In this document: positions 47,649 through 55,415 of the stretch, piece after piece
Layout: every line of letters starts with the position of its first letter
Numbering within the stretch: position 1 is the first letter of the stretch
Assembly (NCBI GenBank): GCA_026399875.1
Contig: JAPLQF010000034.1
Coordinates: 1-64,000, forward strand
Origin: Burkholderiales bacterium
Lineage (GTDB): Bacteria; Pseudomonadota; Gammaproteobacteria; Burkholderiales; Burkholderiaceae_E
Length of the DNA stretch: 64,000 bases
Direction of reading: 5' to 3'
The notes under the pieces: generated by a model
What the model was told of the DNA's origin: nothing
The model's input: the letters and a program-made list of their open reading frames with translations, nothing else
Database searches by the model: none
Program-made: the position numbers and the translations under genes

Positions 47649-48746
47649 TCAGGATTTCATGGATGAGCCGGGGCTGGCAGAAACCGGCAGCAGCAAACCC
47701 TCATGCAGCGCCACTTGTTCGAGAGCCGCCTCGAAGCGGACACGCGAGTCTGCGGCGATCACTTTCAGGTAGGCATGCAATTCGGCATCGGCGGCGCTTC
47801 GCAGCTCGCATTCGGCGCTGTAGGCCTCGAAATACGACAGTTGCAACAGCAGTTCGGCGATATGACGCGGGCATTCGCAGGCGACCTTCGATGCAAGGCC
47901 CGCGAAGCCGGCAAGCGCGGCATCATCCCAGCGTCGCGGCGCAGAGACTGCACTCGCCTGCCGCAGCCGGTACGGCCCCGATGGTCTCGATGGTCTCGAT
48001 TCACCCGACAGGGCGGCTGAACCAGACAGGTGATTCAACCACTGCGCCAGGGCCGCATCAGGCTGCGGCTCACGCAGCAGCGCCACGCCGGCGTTGGCCA
48101 CGCCTTCGCAAACCGCATCCGACGCAAAACCGTAAAGTACGGCCTTTGGCAGGTCGGCAAACGCCGGTGCAAGCGCATTGATCGAGGCCAACCAGTTCGG
48201 ATGCAGCTGCGGCTCATGAAACAGCAAGGCGTCGAGGTCGGGCGCGCGCAAGCAGTCAGCCGCCTGCCCGACATCATCGAAGAAGCCAACCAGTTCGGAC
48301 GGCCGGGCGAGGCGGTCTGACAGCGCAGGACGCTCAAAGCGGATCGCAAGCGACCTGCCGATCACCGCGAACCGCCAGGGCTGAAGCGGCGACGGCTGCA
48401 CAACTGCAGCCACTCCAACAGACTGGGTGGCCGCCAATGTGGTGGTGTGGGTTGCGACGACCCGCTGGAGCTGGTCCAGGTCGAGGCCGGCCAAGCTCGA
48501 AATCGCATGCCCGAGCTCGTTCAGTCTTCGGATCAGCGCCAGGCGACGCACATCAGCGTCGCCGTACAGGCGCTGACCACCGGGCGAGCGCGCGGCCCCT
48601 GACACATGGTAGCGGCGCTCCCAGACACGCAGCGTTGTCACTGGCATTCGAAGCATGCGTGCGACGGCCGCGCTTCGATGAAAGACTGGCGCGCCAGCAA
48701 GAGGCTCAGCCTGGCTCGACGGCCTGTCGGGAGCGTTTGCGTTCAT
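47649..48746 (-). CDS. MerR family regulator, possibly LitR/CarH-related light-response regulator
   Basis: A 365-residue protein. The N-terminal MerR helix-turn-helix reads VARMLRMPVTTLRVWERRYHVSGAARSPGGQRLYGDADVRRLALIRRL, the form with ERRY and GQRLY found in the LitR/CarH branch. The C-terminal 250 residues would correspond to the sensor part, but the B12-binding DxHxxG motif of CarH is not seen, so cobalamin sensing is uncertain. It diverges from a HiPIP gene and two photolyase genes, the context in which LitR-type regulators control photoprotection. A nine-base duplication (GATGGTCTC, 47980-47997) lies inside the gene. Confidence 0.75.
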   Translation of the reverse strand: MNANAPDRPSSQAEPLAGAPVFHRSAAVARMLRMPVTTLRVWERRYHVSGAARSPGGQRLYGDADVRRLALIRRLNELGHAISSLAGLDLDQLQRVVATHTTTLAATQSVGVAAVVQPSPLQPWRFAVIGRSLAIRFERPALSDRLARPSELVGFFDDVGQAADCLRAPDLDALLFHEPQLHPNWLASINALAPAFADLPKAVLYGFASDAVCEGVANAGVALLREPQPDAALAQWLNHLSGSAALSGESRPSRPSGPYRLRQASAVSAPRRWDDAALAGFAGLASKVACECPRHIAELLLQLSYFEAYSAECELRSAADAELHAYLKVIAADSRVRFEAALEQVALHEGLLLPVSASPGSSMKS

Positions 48747-48756
48747 TTATTGCCTA

Positions 48757-48872
48757 TGACTCTAGTTTGACTCGAATTATCTCATGGAATTAGTCGATAT
48801 TTTCCGGAATGACTCGTTTAATATTCCGGAACTCGGTACACTTTCAAGCCTGACCGAGTTGGCTTTCCGGTA
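48757..48872. promoter_or_regulatory. operator-like repeats between the MerR gene and the HiPIP gene
   Basis: The 286-base divergent gap is AT-rich for this genome. TTCCGGAA, itself a palindrome, is at 48802-48809 and again at 48824-48831 (22 bases apart, two helical turns), with a relative TTCCGGTA at 48865-48872. TGACTC begins at 48757, 48768 and 48810, spaced 11 and 42 bases, also whole turns. TGACTCG is followed by a similar AT-rich tail in the last two. The helical phasing suggests cooperative binding by the adjacent MerR regulator. Confidence 0.55.
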
Positions 48873-48956
48873 ATCAGGGCTCGGTGTCGGCATCTTGAGC
48901 CCAACCTGGCAAGCGTTCTGGCACCAAGCTTTCCACACAACTTCCCACGCAACTCC

Positions 48957-49016
48957 GCACCCAACTAAGCACCCAACTAAGCACCCAACTAAGCACCCAA
49001 CTACGCACCCAACTAC
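48957..49016. repeat. 12-bp tandem repeat, five units, in the HiPIP leader
   Basis: GCACCCAACTAA occurs three times at 48957-48992, then GCACCCAACTAC twice to 49016, with degenerate copies just upstream (ACACAACTTCCC, ACGCAACTCC). It ends 16 bases before the HiPIP ATG, so it lies in the transcript's leader. Units contain stop codons in one frame, so it is not coding rightward. Not CRISPR: there are no spacers. Confidence 0.9.
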
Positions 49017-49032
49017 GCAATAGGAACTTCAA

Positions 49033-49341
49033 ATGAATCTGACTTCCTCCCGCCGTGTCTTCATGATTTCCCTGGCAGCCTCGGGCGCCGCCCTTGCCAC
49101 CGGCGCGCGCGCGCAGGCCATGGTTGACGAAAAAGACGCACAGGCCGCGGCACTCGCCTACGTCGCTGACGCCACCCGGACCGACGCCAAGAAATACCCG
49201 AAATACGCCGCAGGCCAGAACTGCACCAATTGCGCGCTGTATCAGGGCAAGAGCACCGACAAAGCGGGCGGCTGCCCGCTGTTCCCCGGCAAGCAGGTCC
49301 TGGGCGCGGGTTGGTGCAGCGCCTGGGCGAAGAAGGCCTGA
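49033..49341 (+). CDS. high-potential iron-sulfur protein (HiPIP)
   Basis: A 102-residue precursor. A twin-arginine signal (SSRRVFMISLAASGAAL, cleavage near ARAQA) exports the folded protein. The four cluster cysteines are in NCTNCALYQG, GGCPLFPGKQ and GAGWCSAW with HiPIP spacing. HiPIPs carry single electrons in the periplasm, for example to oxidases or reaction centres. Here the gene opens a cluster with photolyases, possibly responding to photo-oxidative stress. TAGGA five to ten bases upstream of the ATG may serve as the ribosome site. Confidence 0.93.
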   Translation: MNLTSSRRVFMISLAASGAALATGARAQAMVDEKDAQAAALAYVADATRTDAKKYPKYAAGQNCTNCALYQGKSTDKAGGCPLFPGKQVLGAGWCSAWAKKA

Positions 49342-49395
49342 TCGATCTCGGCGGTCGGGCTGCACCCTCTCCCCCGACCGCCTGCAACCGGCGCC

Positions 49396-50973
49396 ATGAC
49401 GACCGAGGGCTGTCGCGAAACGCGGCTATCGGGTTCTCTGATCGTCGTGCTCGGCGATCAACTCGACCCTGATGCCGCTGCCTTCGACGACTTCGATCGA
49501 TCGACCGATTCGGTCTGGATGGCCGAGGTGGCAGAGGAGTCGACCCATGTCTGGTCTGGCAAGGCTCGCACGGCATTGTTCCTGGCAGCGATGCGCCACT
49601 TTGCAGCCGACCTGCGCCTCGGAGGCATAGCACTCCACTACACGCGCCTGGACGATCCGGGGAACCTGGGCAGCCTGGGCGAGCAACTGCTCGCCGATCT
49701 GAAGCGCTTGAAGCCACAGCGTGTCGTGATGACGCGGCCAGGCGACTGGCGCGTGCTGCAGGCGATCCGGCAGACGATCCTTGACTGCGATCTGCCGCTC
49801 GATCTGCGCGAAGATCGACACTTCTTTACGACGCCGGCCGAATTTGCGATGCATGCGAAGGGCCGCAAGTCATTGCGCATGGAGTACTTCTATCGCGAAC
49901 AGCGCAAGCGTCATCGGGTGCTGATGCAGGATGACGAACCGGCCGGCGGTCACTGGAACTACGATGCCGACAATCGGGCGTCATTCGGCAGCGCTGGTCC
50001 CGGTGAGGTGCCCGCACGACGGTGCTTCGAGCCTGACGCCATCACTCGCGAAGTGATCGCGCTGGTGAACACGCAATTCGCAGATCATCCCGGCTGCCTC
50101 GACAACTTCGCATGGCCAGTGACGCGTGCCGAGGCGCTGCAATCGCTTGATGGCTTCATTCGAGAACGCTTGCCACTCTTCGGTCGCTACCAGGATGCGA
50201 TGTGGCCGGGTGATCCCTGGCTGTACCACTCGCATCTGTCGGCGGCACTCAACCTGAAACTGCTTGCGCCCCGCGAACTCGTCGCGGCTGCCCAGAAAGC
50301 CTGGGAGGAAGGGCATGCGCCGCTGGAAAGCGTGGAGGGCTTCATTCGCCAGATCCTTGGATGGCGCGAGTATGCACGCGGCATCTACTGGACACAGATG
50401 CCGCAGTACCTCGATCGCAATGCGCTCCAGGCCGATCAGGATCTGCCCTCCTGGTACTGGAACGGATCGACCGACATGGCTTGCCTGCGTGACGCACTCA
50501 AGCAGACCCTCACCCACGGTTACGCCAACCATATTCAGCGACTGATGGTGACCGGCCTGTATGCCCTGATGCTCGGTGTGCGTCCGGGGCAGGTCCACGC
50601 CTGGTATCTGGCGGTCTATGTCGATGCGGTCGAATGGGTCGAGCTGCCCAACACCCTCGGGATGAGTCAGTACGCCGATGGTGGTGTGATGGGCAGCAAG
50701 CCCTACATCGCCACCGGCAAATACATTCAGCGGATGAGCCCGCATTGCAAGGGCTGCCGCTACGATCCGGCCCTGGCAAGCGGGGCCGATGCCTGCCCGT
50801 TCACCACCCTCTACTGGGATTTCCTCATGCGCCATGAGTCGTCGCTTGCGAAAAATCCGAGGATGTCCTTGCAGGTCAAGAACATGATGCGTCTGCAGCC
50901 TGATCAGAAGCGTGCGATTGTGGATCGGGCAGCCTCGATTCGTCGCGGTGAAATCGGCGCAGCCCATGGATGA
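49396..50973 (+). CDS. phrB: FeS-type (6-4) photolyase/cryptochrome (PhrB family)
   Basis: A 525-residue member of the FeS-BCP photolyase group formerly called deoxyribodipyrimidine photolyase-related protein. The N-terminal antenna domain starts LIVVLGDQLDP. The FAD/DNA-binding helical domain includes FIRQILGWREYARGIYW and NHIQRLMV. Cysteines for the 4Fe-4S cluster lie in SPHCKGCRYDP and DACPFTTLYWDF, plus an earlier one in DMACLRDAL. PhrB enzymes repair (6-4) photoproducts with light. Its last eight bases overlap the start of the next photolyase-like gene. Confidence 0.93.
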   Translation: MTTEGCRETRLSGSLIVVLGDQLDPDAAAFDDFDRSTDSVWMAEVAEESTHVWSGKARTALFLAAMRHFAADLRLGGIALHYTRLDDPGNLGSLGEQLLADLKRLKPQRVVMTRPGDWRVLQAIRQTILDCDLPLDLREDRHFFTTPAEFAMHAKGRKSLRMEYFYREQRKRHRVLMQDDEPAGGHWNYDADNRASFGSAGPGEVPARRCFEPDAITREVIALVNTQFADHPGCLDNFAWPVTRAEALQSLDGFIRERLPLFGRYQDAMWPGDPWLYHSHLSAALNLKLLAPRELVAAAQKAWEEGHAPLESVEGFIRQILGWREYARGIYWTQMPQYLDRNALQADQDLPSWYWNGSTDMACLRDALKQTLTHGYANHIQRLMVTGLYALMLGVRPGQVHAWYLAVYVDAVEWVELPNTLGMSQYADGGVMGSKPYIATGKYIQRMSPHCKGCRYDPALASGADACPFTTLYWDFLMRHESSLAKNPRMSLQVKNMMRLQPDQKRAIVDRAASIRRGEIGAAHG

Positions 50974-52180
50974 GGCCTTCGCGCCGACGATTGCTGCAGC
51001 CCGGGCACGCATCGCCGCAGTGCGACCTGCGGCCTATGCGCGCACGCGAAACGCACTCGACGGCGCGGTCAGCGGTCTGTCGCCCTACATCACTCACGGC
51101 ATCGTCTCGCTCGCCGATGTGCTGGCTGGCGTGAACGCGCACCAGCCCCTGGACATCCAGCACAAGTTCGTCTTCGAGCTCGGCTGGAGAGCGTATTTCC
51201 GGCATGTCTGGCATTACCGCGGCGAAGCGATTTTTCGCTCCTTGCACGACGGGCCGTTGCCGGACGATGCCTACCTGCCCACCGTACCCGACGACATCCG
51301 GCAGGCCGGCACCGCAGTCGCGGTGATCGATCAGTCTGTCAGAACGCTTTATGCCACCGGAATGCTGCACAACCATGCGCGCATGTGGCTGGCGAGCTAT
51401 CTCATCCATGTGCGTAAAGTGCACTGGAGGGCGGGTGCGGACTGGCTTTATGCCCATCTGCTGGACGGCGACCTGGCGAGCAATCATCTGAGCTGGCAAT
51501 GGGTTGCCGGCACCGGCAGCACCAAACCCTATCTTTTCAATGCCGATAACGTGGCTCGTTATGCCCCACCTTCCTGGCACAGCCCGGACACCGTCATCGA
51601 TACCTCCTACGAAGCCCTCGATCGATTGGCCCGACAACGCTCCTCGAGCGAGGATCGATACCGTCTGCCGTTGGTGGCTGAGGCGATGCGCTTGCGTGAG
51701 CCGGTCGTCAGCGCCACACCCCGGGAGCCAATCGGTGTGACCGCCCCAGACGATGCAATCGTGCGCGGTCGGGATGTCTGGCTGGTCCATCCCTGGAACC
51801 TCGGCGACTTGCCGCACGAGCTGCCGACAGACAGTGTCGTGATCGGTCTTTTCGTTGCAGACTTTCATCGCGCCTGGCCATGGAGCGACCGTCGCTGGCA
51901 GTTCGTCGGTAAACGGATGGCCGAACTCGCAACACAATGCTGGTATGGCGAGGCGAGTGACATTGGTCGTGCACTGAGTTCAGCCCGCAGCGTGCGCAGC
52001 GTCGACGAACCTCACCTCACTGCATGGCTGGCGCGCTGGGCGGTGTGCAGCAAGCCTGCCGCGCTGTTTCCCGAGGTCGAACGCCCCTGCAGCTCGTTCT
52101 CGCAATGGTGGAGTCGGACCTGCCGCGGCCTGGACTCGGCGACCGAACTGCTGAACCTCAACCCGACTGCCGCCCCATGA
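50966..52180 (+). CDS. photolyase-like FAD-binding protein with inverted domain order
   Basis: A 404-residue protein. Residues about 1-245 are the helical FAD-binding photolyase domain: TRNALDGAVSGLSPYITHGIVSL, FVFELGWRAYFRHVW, MLHNHARMWLASYLIH and GDLASNHLSWQWVAGTGSTKPYLFNADN. The normal N-terminal alpha/beta antenna domain is missing; instead an alpha/beta segment follows at the C-terminus (VWLVHPWNLGDLPHELPTDSVVIGLFVADFHRAWPW). Key FAD contacts look conserved, so repair or signalling is possible. It is made in tandem with the FeS photolyase (8-base overlap) and may be a DNA-repair or light-sensing partner. Confidence 0.82.
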   Translation: MDEAFAPTIAAARARIAAVRPAAYARTRNALDGAVSGLSPYITHGIVSLADVLAGVNAHQPLDIQHKFVFELGWRAYFRHVWHYRGEAIFRSLHDGPLPDDAYLPTVPDDIRQAGTAVAVIDQSVRTLYATGMLHNHARMWLASYLIHVRKVHWRAGADWLYAHLLDGDLASNHLSWQWVAGTGSTKPYLFNADNVARYAPPSWHSPDTVIDTSYEALDRLARQRSSSEDRYRLPLVAEAMRLREPVVSATPREPIGVTAPDDAIVRGRDVWLVHPWNLGDLPHELPTDSVVIGLFVADFHRAWPWSDRRWQFVGKRMAELATQCWYGEASDIGRALSSARSVRSVDEPHLTAWLARWAVCSKPAALFPEVERPCSSFSQWWSRTCRGLDSATELLNLNPTAAP

Positions 52181-52638
52181 CGCCGCCGACCACCCCGCCA
52201 ACCACCCTGCCCGGCAACCCTCAGCCGTCGCTGACCGTCCTTTACGACGGCGCCTGCCCGCTGTGTCGTCGCGAGATCAGCGTCTATCGTGGTCTTCGAC
52301 CCCTGAACGCCGAGACATCTGTTTGTTTTGCCGATGTCAGCAACGCCGACTTGCCCTTGCCCCCCGGCACCACGCGCGAGCAACTGCTTGCTCGTTTCCA
52401 TGTGCGCGGTCCCGACGGCCACTTGCTCAGCGGTGCGCAGGCCTTTCTGGCATTGTGGGCTGCGCTACCCGGCTGGCGCTGGCTGGCCCGCCTCGGACGC
52501 CTGCCGGGCATGACCTGGACGATGGAGAGGGGCTACCGACTCTTCCTGCGGTGGCGGCCGCAAATGCAGCGCCTGGCGCGCCGCCTCGATCAACCCGGCA
52601 CCCGACTGCCTTTACAAGGAACCGACAATGAACGATGA
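52177..52638 (+). CDS. DCC family thiol-disulfide oxidoreductase (DUF393)
   Basis: A 153-residue protein with the family motif LTVLYDGACPLCRREISVY (DxxCPxC near residues 25-31) and the ARFHVRGPDGHLLSGAQAFLALW block. These proteins are predicted to have a thioredoxin-like fold; the cellular partner is unknown. They often accompany photolyase and cryptochrome genes. ATGA overlap with the preceding gene and an 11-base overlap with the next show a continuous operon. The Thr/Pro-rich start (TPPTTPPTTLPG) is low complexity. Confidence 0.85.
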   Translation: MTPPTTPPTTLPGNPQPSLTVLYDGACPLCRREISVYRGLRPLNAETSVCFADVSNADLPLPPGTTREQLLARFHVRGPDGHLLSGAQAFLALWAALPGWRWLARLGRLPGMTWTMERGYRLFLRWRPQMQRLARRLDQPGTRLPLQGTDNER

Positions 52639-52822
52639 CCAACGATGCTGCGGCAGTGGCACCTGCATCATCAACAGCGAGGGCCGCTGCTGGTGTGGCC
52701 AGCAATGGAACGGCGAAGCGATGGTCCACACGCCGCTGGCGCCGCTGGCTCAGCCAGCGCCACCCGCTCAACCCGCCAGCACACCCAAGCGCCTGAGCGA
52801 CTCGATCTCCTCGATCGAATAG
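52628..52822 (+). CDS. small Cys-rich protein of unknown function
   Basis: A 64-residue protein. The first half is packed with conserved-looking cysteines: CCGSGTCIINSEGRCWCGQQW (Cys at about 7, 8, 13, 21 and 23), ending in NGE; the second half is Pro/Ala-rich. An AAGGA ribosome site precedes the ATG, inside the DCC gene. I recall similar small proteins near DCC and photolyase genes in betaproteobacteria, but no function. Five close cysteines could bind a metal or cycle as disulfides. Its 3' end overlaps the converging CoA-transferase gene by 55 bases. Confidence 0.65.
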   Translation: MNDDQRCCGSGTCIINSEGRCWCGQQWNGEAMVHTPLAPLAQPAPPAQPASTPKRLSDSISSIE

Positions 52823-53970
52823 CCGCAGCCGAGCAACACCGCCTCGGTGTGCTGACCGATGCGGGTCGGCGCCGGCACTGGCGCAACTCTGGCGGTGGCG
52901 CCCAGCCCGATCGGGTTGCTGACCGTCATGCCCGAACCATCGGCAAAGGGCACGAGCACGCCGCTGGCCAGCAACTGCGCATCCTTTGGCAGATCCTGGA
53001 TCGTGCTGATCGAGGCATGGGTGATGCCGTCGCGCTCGAAAAGCTGACACCACTCATCGCGGTTGCGCGTGAGAAAGGCTTCATCGAACACCGCGATCAG
53101 CGCCGCGTTGTTGGCGTGGCGCGCAGCCTGTGTGGCATAGCGCGGGTCGTCGATGAGCGCCTCCTGCCCGAGCAGTCGGCACAGCGCCGGATACTGCCGT
53201 TCATTGAGCACCGCAAGGTTGAGCCAACGATCGTCGCGGCAGCGATAGACATTCGAGAGCGGATTGGGGTTGTGCGTGCGCGGCTGACGGGCAGGGATGC
53301 TGACGCCTGCGAGGGCAGCCTGCGCCATCACGCTGTTGGCCCACAAACCGTTGGCAATCAGCGATGAGCTCACCAGTCCGCCGCGTCCGGTGCGTTCACG
53401 ACGGAAAAGCGCGGTGGCAATCGCGGCATAGAGCGACACCGGGGTCGGATGGTCGCCCATCGCAATCACCGAGCGGCTCGGCGGCGAACTGTGCTCGGGC
53501 TTGACCGTGTCCATCAGACCCGAGCGCGCCCAGTAAGCCGTGCTGTCGAAACCGGTCTTTTCAGCTTCCGGGCCGGTCTCGCCATAGGCGGTGAGCGAGG
53601 CATAGACCAGTCGCTGGTTGATGGGCGCCAGCGTATCAACATCGATCTTCAGACGCTTGCGTGCGCCGAGCGGAAAATTGGTGACGAAGACATCGGCCTG
53701 GCGCACCAGCCGGTAGAGTACCGCCAGGCCCTCGGGATGCTTGAGATCGATCGCCACACTGCGCTTGTTGCGAGAATCGAGATCCCAGGGATAGGTTTCG
53801 CCGGGCAGCAGAGTGCGATAGGGATCGCCCTCAAGCGGCTCGATCTTGATGACCTCGGCACCGAAATCCGACAGGATGGTGGCGGCGGCCGGACCGGCCA
53901 CGAAGCTTGCGCAATCGATGACCTTCAGGCCCTCGAAGGGCGGCGCATCAAATGAATCGTTCATCGCCAT
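52768..53970 (-). CDS. CaiB/BaiF family CoA-transferase
   Basis: A 400-residue class III CoA-transferase. It opens GLKVIDCASFVAGPAAATILSDFGAEVIKIEPLEGDPYR, with NKRSVAIDLKHPEG near 70 and the expected catalytic aspartate in AMGDHPTPVSLYAAI (about 190). Residues GGGQ-type glycine loops are replaced by GRGGLVSSSL. It overlaps the Nudix gene by ten bases and heads a leftward group with an SDR and an enoyl-CoA hydratase, suggesting a role in activating a carboxylic acid for degradation. The substrate is unknown. Confidence 0.86.
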   Translation of the reverse strand: MAMNDSFDAPPFEGLKVIDCASFVAGPAAATILSDFGAEVIKIEPLEGDPYRTLLPGETYPWDLDSRNKRSVAIDLKHPEGLAVLYRLVRQADVFVTNFPLGARKRLKIDVDTLAPINQRLVYASLTAYGETGPEAEKTGFDSTAYWARSGLMDTVKPEHSSPPSRSVIAMGDHPTPVSLYAAIATALFRRERTGRGGLVSSSLIANGLWANSVMAQAALAGVSIPARQPRTHNPNPLSNVYRCRDDRWLNLAVLNERQYPALCRLLGQEALIDDPRYATQAARHANNAALIAVFDEAFLTRNRDEWCQLFERDGITHASISTIQDLPKDAQLLASGVLVPFADGSGMTVSNPIGLGATARVAPVPAPTRIGQHTEAVLLGCGYSIEEIESLRRLGVLAG

Positions 53971-54587
53971 GCGAAGGTCGGCTGCTCGAGTTCGTGAACC
54001 CGGGTCTGACGGCCGGCGATCAGCTCACGAAACTGATAGAGCACGGCAGCCGTCGGTGCGTGGATGCGGTCATCGTTGATACGCAAGCGCACCACCGGCC
54101 GATCGCTCTCGGGGATGGTCACGAAATCGACCGCATCGTGAGCAAGAATCTGGTCGAGCCCGATGCGATGGATGGAGGCCACCTCGTCGGGGTTGGCCAC
54201 CATGCTGGCGTTTGCACCCGCCCAGACCACCACCGGCGTGATCAGATAGCCGGAGCGCGTCGGATAGTCGTCGAGCAGACCGAGCACCGCCTCATCGGGC
54301 AATTCGAGCCCGACCTCCTCGTGCAGCTCGCGCAGCGCCGCCTGCGACGCGGTCTCGCCGGCATCAAGCCGACCGCCGGGCAGCGCCCACTGGCCACCAT
54401 GGTTGCGCAATCGGCTTGCGCGGCGCGTGAGCACGAAAGCCGCGTCATCACCGGCGTCGGTGATCGTGATGCAGACCGCAGCGCGCTTGAGCACCACTGC
54501 CGGATCACGGACCGGCTCGTAGCGTTCGAAGCCTTGCAGCCCGTCAATGAGCGCCGTGCGAAAAGCCGGGTCGAAACGCTGGAACAT
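53961..54587 (-). CDS. Nudix hydrolase, probable CoA pyrophosphatase
   Basis: A 208-residue Nudix protein. The Nudix box GGRLDAGETASQAALRELHEEVGL is intact (G-x5-E-x7-RE-x2-EE), and the preceding RNHGGQWALPGG plus later ITPVVVWAG resemble the NudL-type CoA diphosphatases. Such an enzyme would trim CoA or acyl-CoA, consistent with CoA-handling genes on both sides; an ADP-ribose or dNTP substrate is also possible. Next to the SDR with an eight-base gap. Confidence 0.8.
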   Translation of the reverse strand: MFQRFDPAFRTALIDGLQGFERYEPVRDPAVVLKRAAVCITITDAGDDAAFVLTRRASRLRNHGGQWALPGGRLDAGETASQAALRELHEEVGLELPDEAVLGLLDDYPTRSGYLITPVVVWAGANASMVANPDEVASIHRIGLDQILAHDAVDFVTIPESDRPVVRLRINDDRIHAPTAAVLYQFRELIAGRQTRVHELEQPTFAWR

Positions 54588-54595
54588 TGGGGGGT

Positions 54596-55345
54596 TCAGG
54601 TGCCGCCGTCGACCCGCAGGATCGCGCCGGTGGTGAAGGACGATGCTGCACTCGCAAAGTAGAGCGCAGCACCAACGATTTCATCGGCCTCGCCGCCTCG
54701 CTTGAGCGCAATGCGAGTGGCCGCGCGCTGCTTGAAAACCTCCATGTCCCAGGCCTTGGAGATGTCGGTCAGGAATGGCCCGGCCATGATGCTGTTGACC
54801 CTGACCTTAGGGCCGAAGGCAAAGGCGAAAGACCGAGTGAGGTTGTTCAGCCCGGCCTTGGCCGCGCCATAGGGTTCGGCATTGGGCGCCGGATTGACCG
54901 CAGCCACCGACGACACGTTGATGATGCTGCCGCCGTCACCTTCTGCCATGCGCTCGCCGATCAGGGCGCTGAGCCGGAACGGACCTTTGAGGTTGACCGC
55001 AAGCACCTTGTCGAACATCTCCTCAGGAACCTCGGAGAGCTTGCCGTAGAGCGGCGACATGCCGGCATTGTTGACCAGCACGTCGATGCGTCCGAACTGG
55101 GCGTAGACATGATTGACCAGCGCATCACAGTCGTCCCAGCGACCCACGTGTGCGGCCACCGGCAGCGCTCTGCGGCCCATGGCACGCACCTCGGCGGCGA
55201 CCGCCTCGCAGGCATCGAACTTGCGCGACGCGATGATCACGTCGGCGCCGTGTGCAGCAAAGCCAAGCACCATCGCGCGGCCCAGGCCCCGGCTGCCACC
55301 GGTGACCAGCGCCACCTTGCCGCTCAGATCGAACGGGTTATCCAT
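54596..55345 (-). CDS. short-chain dehydrogenase/reductase
   Basis: A 249-residue classical SDR. The cofactor loop is VALVTGGSRGLGRAM, the structural NNAG is in VLVNNAGMSP, and the catalytic Ser and Tyr-x3-Lys are in INVSSVAAVNPAPNAEPYGAAKAGL. Arg after the glycine loop favours NADP(H). It likely oxidises or reduces a 3-hydroxyacyl-CoA or related alcohol in this catabolic group. The start is the ATG at 55345; a longer frame upstream has no coding character. Confidence 0.88.
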   Translation of the reverse strand: MDNPFDLSGKVALVTGGSRGLGRAMVLGFAAHGADVIIASRKFDACEAVAAEVRAMGRRALPVAAHVGRWDDCDALVNHVYAQFGRIDVLVNNAGMSPLYGKLSEVPEEMFDKVLAVNLKGPFRLSALIGERMAEGDGGSIINVSSVAAVNPAPNAEPYGAAKAGLNNLTRSFAFAFGPKVRVNSIMAGPFLTDISKAWDMEVFKQRAATRIALKRGGEADEIVGAALYFASAASSFTTGAILRVDGGT

Positions 55346-55415
55346 GTCTGTCTCCTCGATTCGGTCGGGGCGCTGCCGCCCGTGTTCGCTCCGGCCCTCG
55401 CTGTGGCCACGCTGA

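Noticed and set aside
48957..49016. CRISPR array
   Set aside because: The units are 12 bases, contiguous and without spacers; no cas genes are present.
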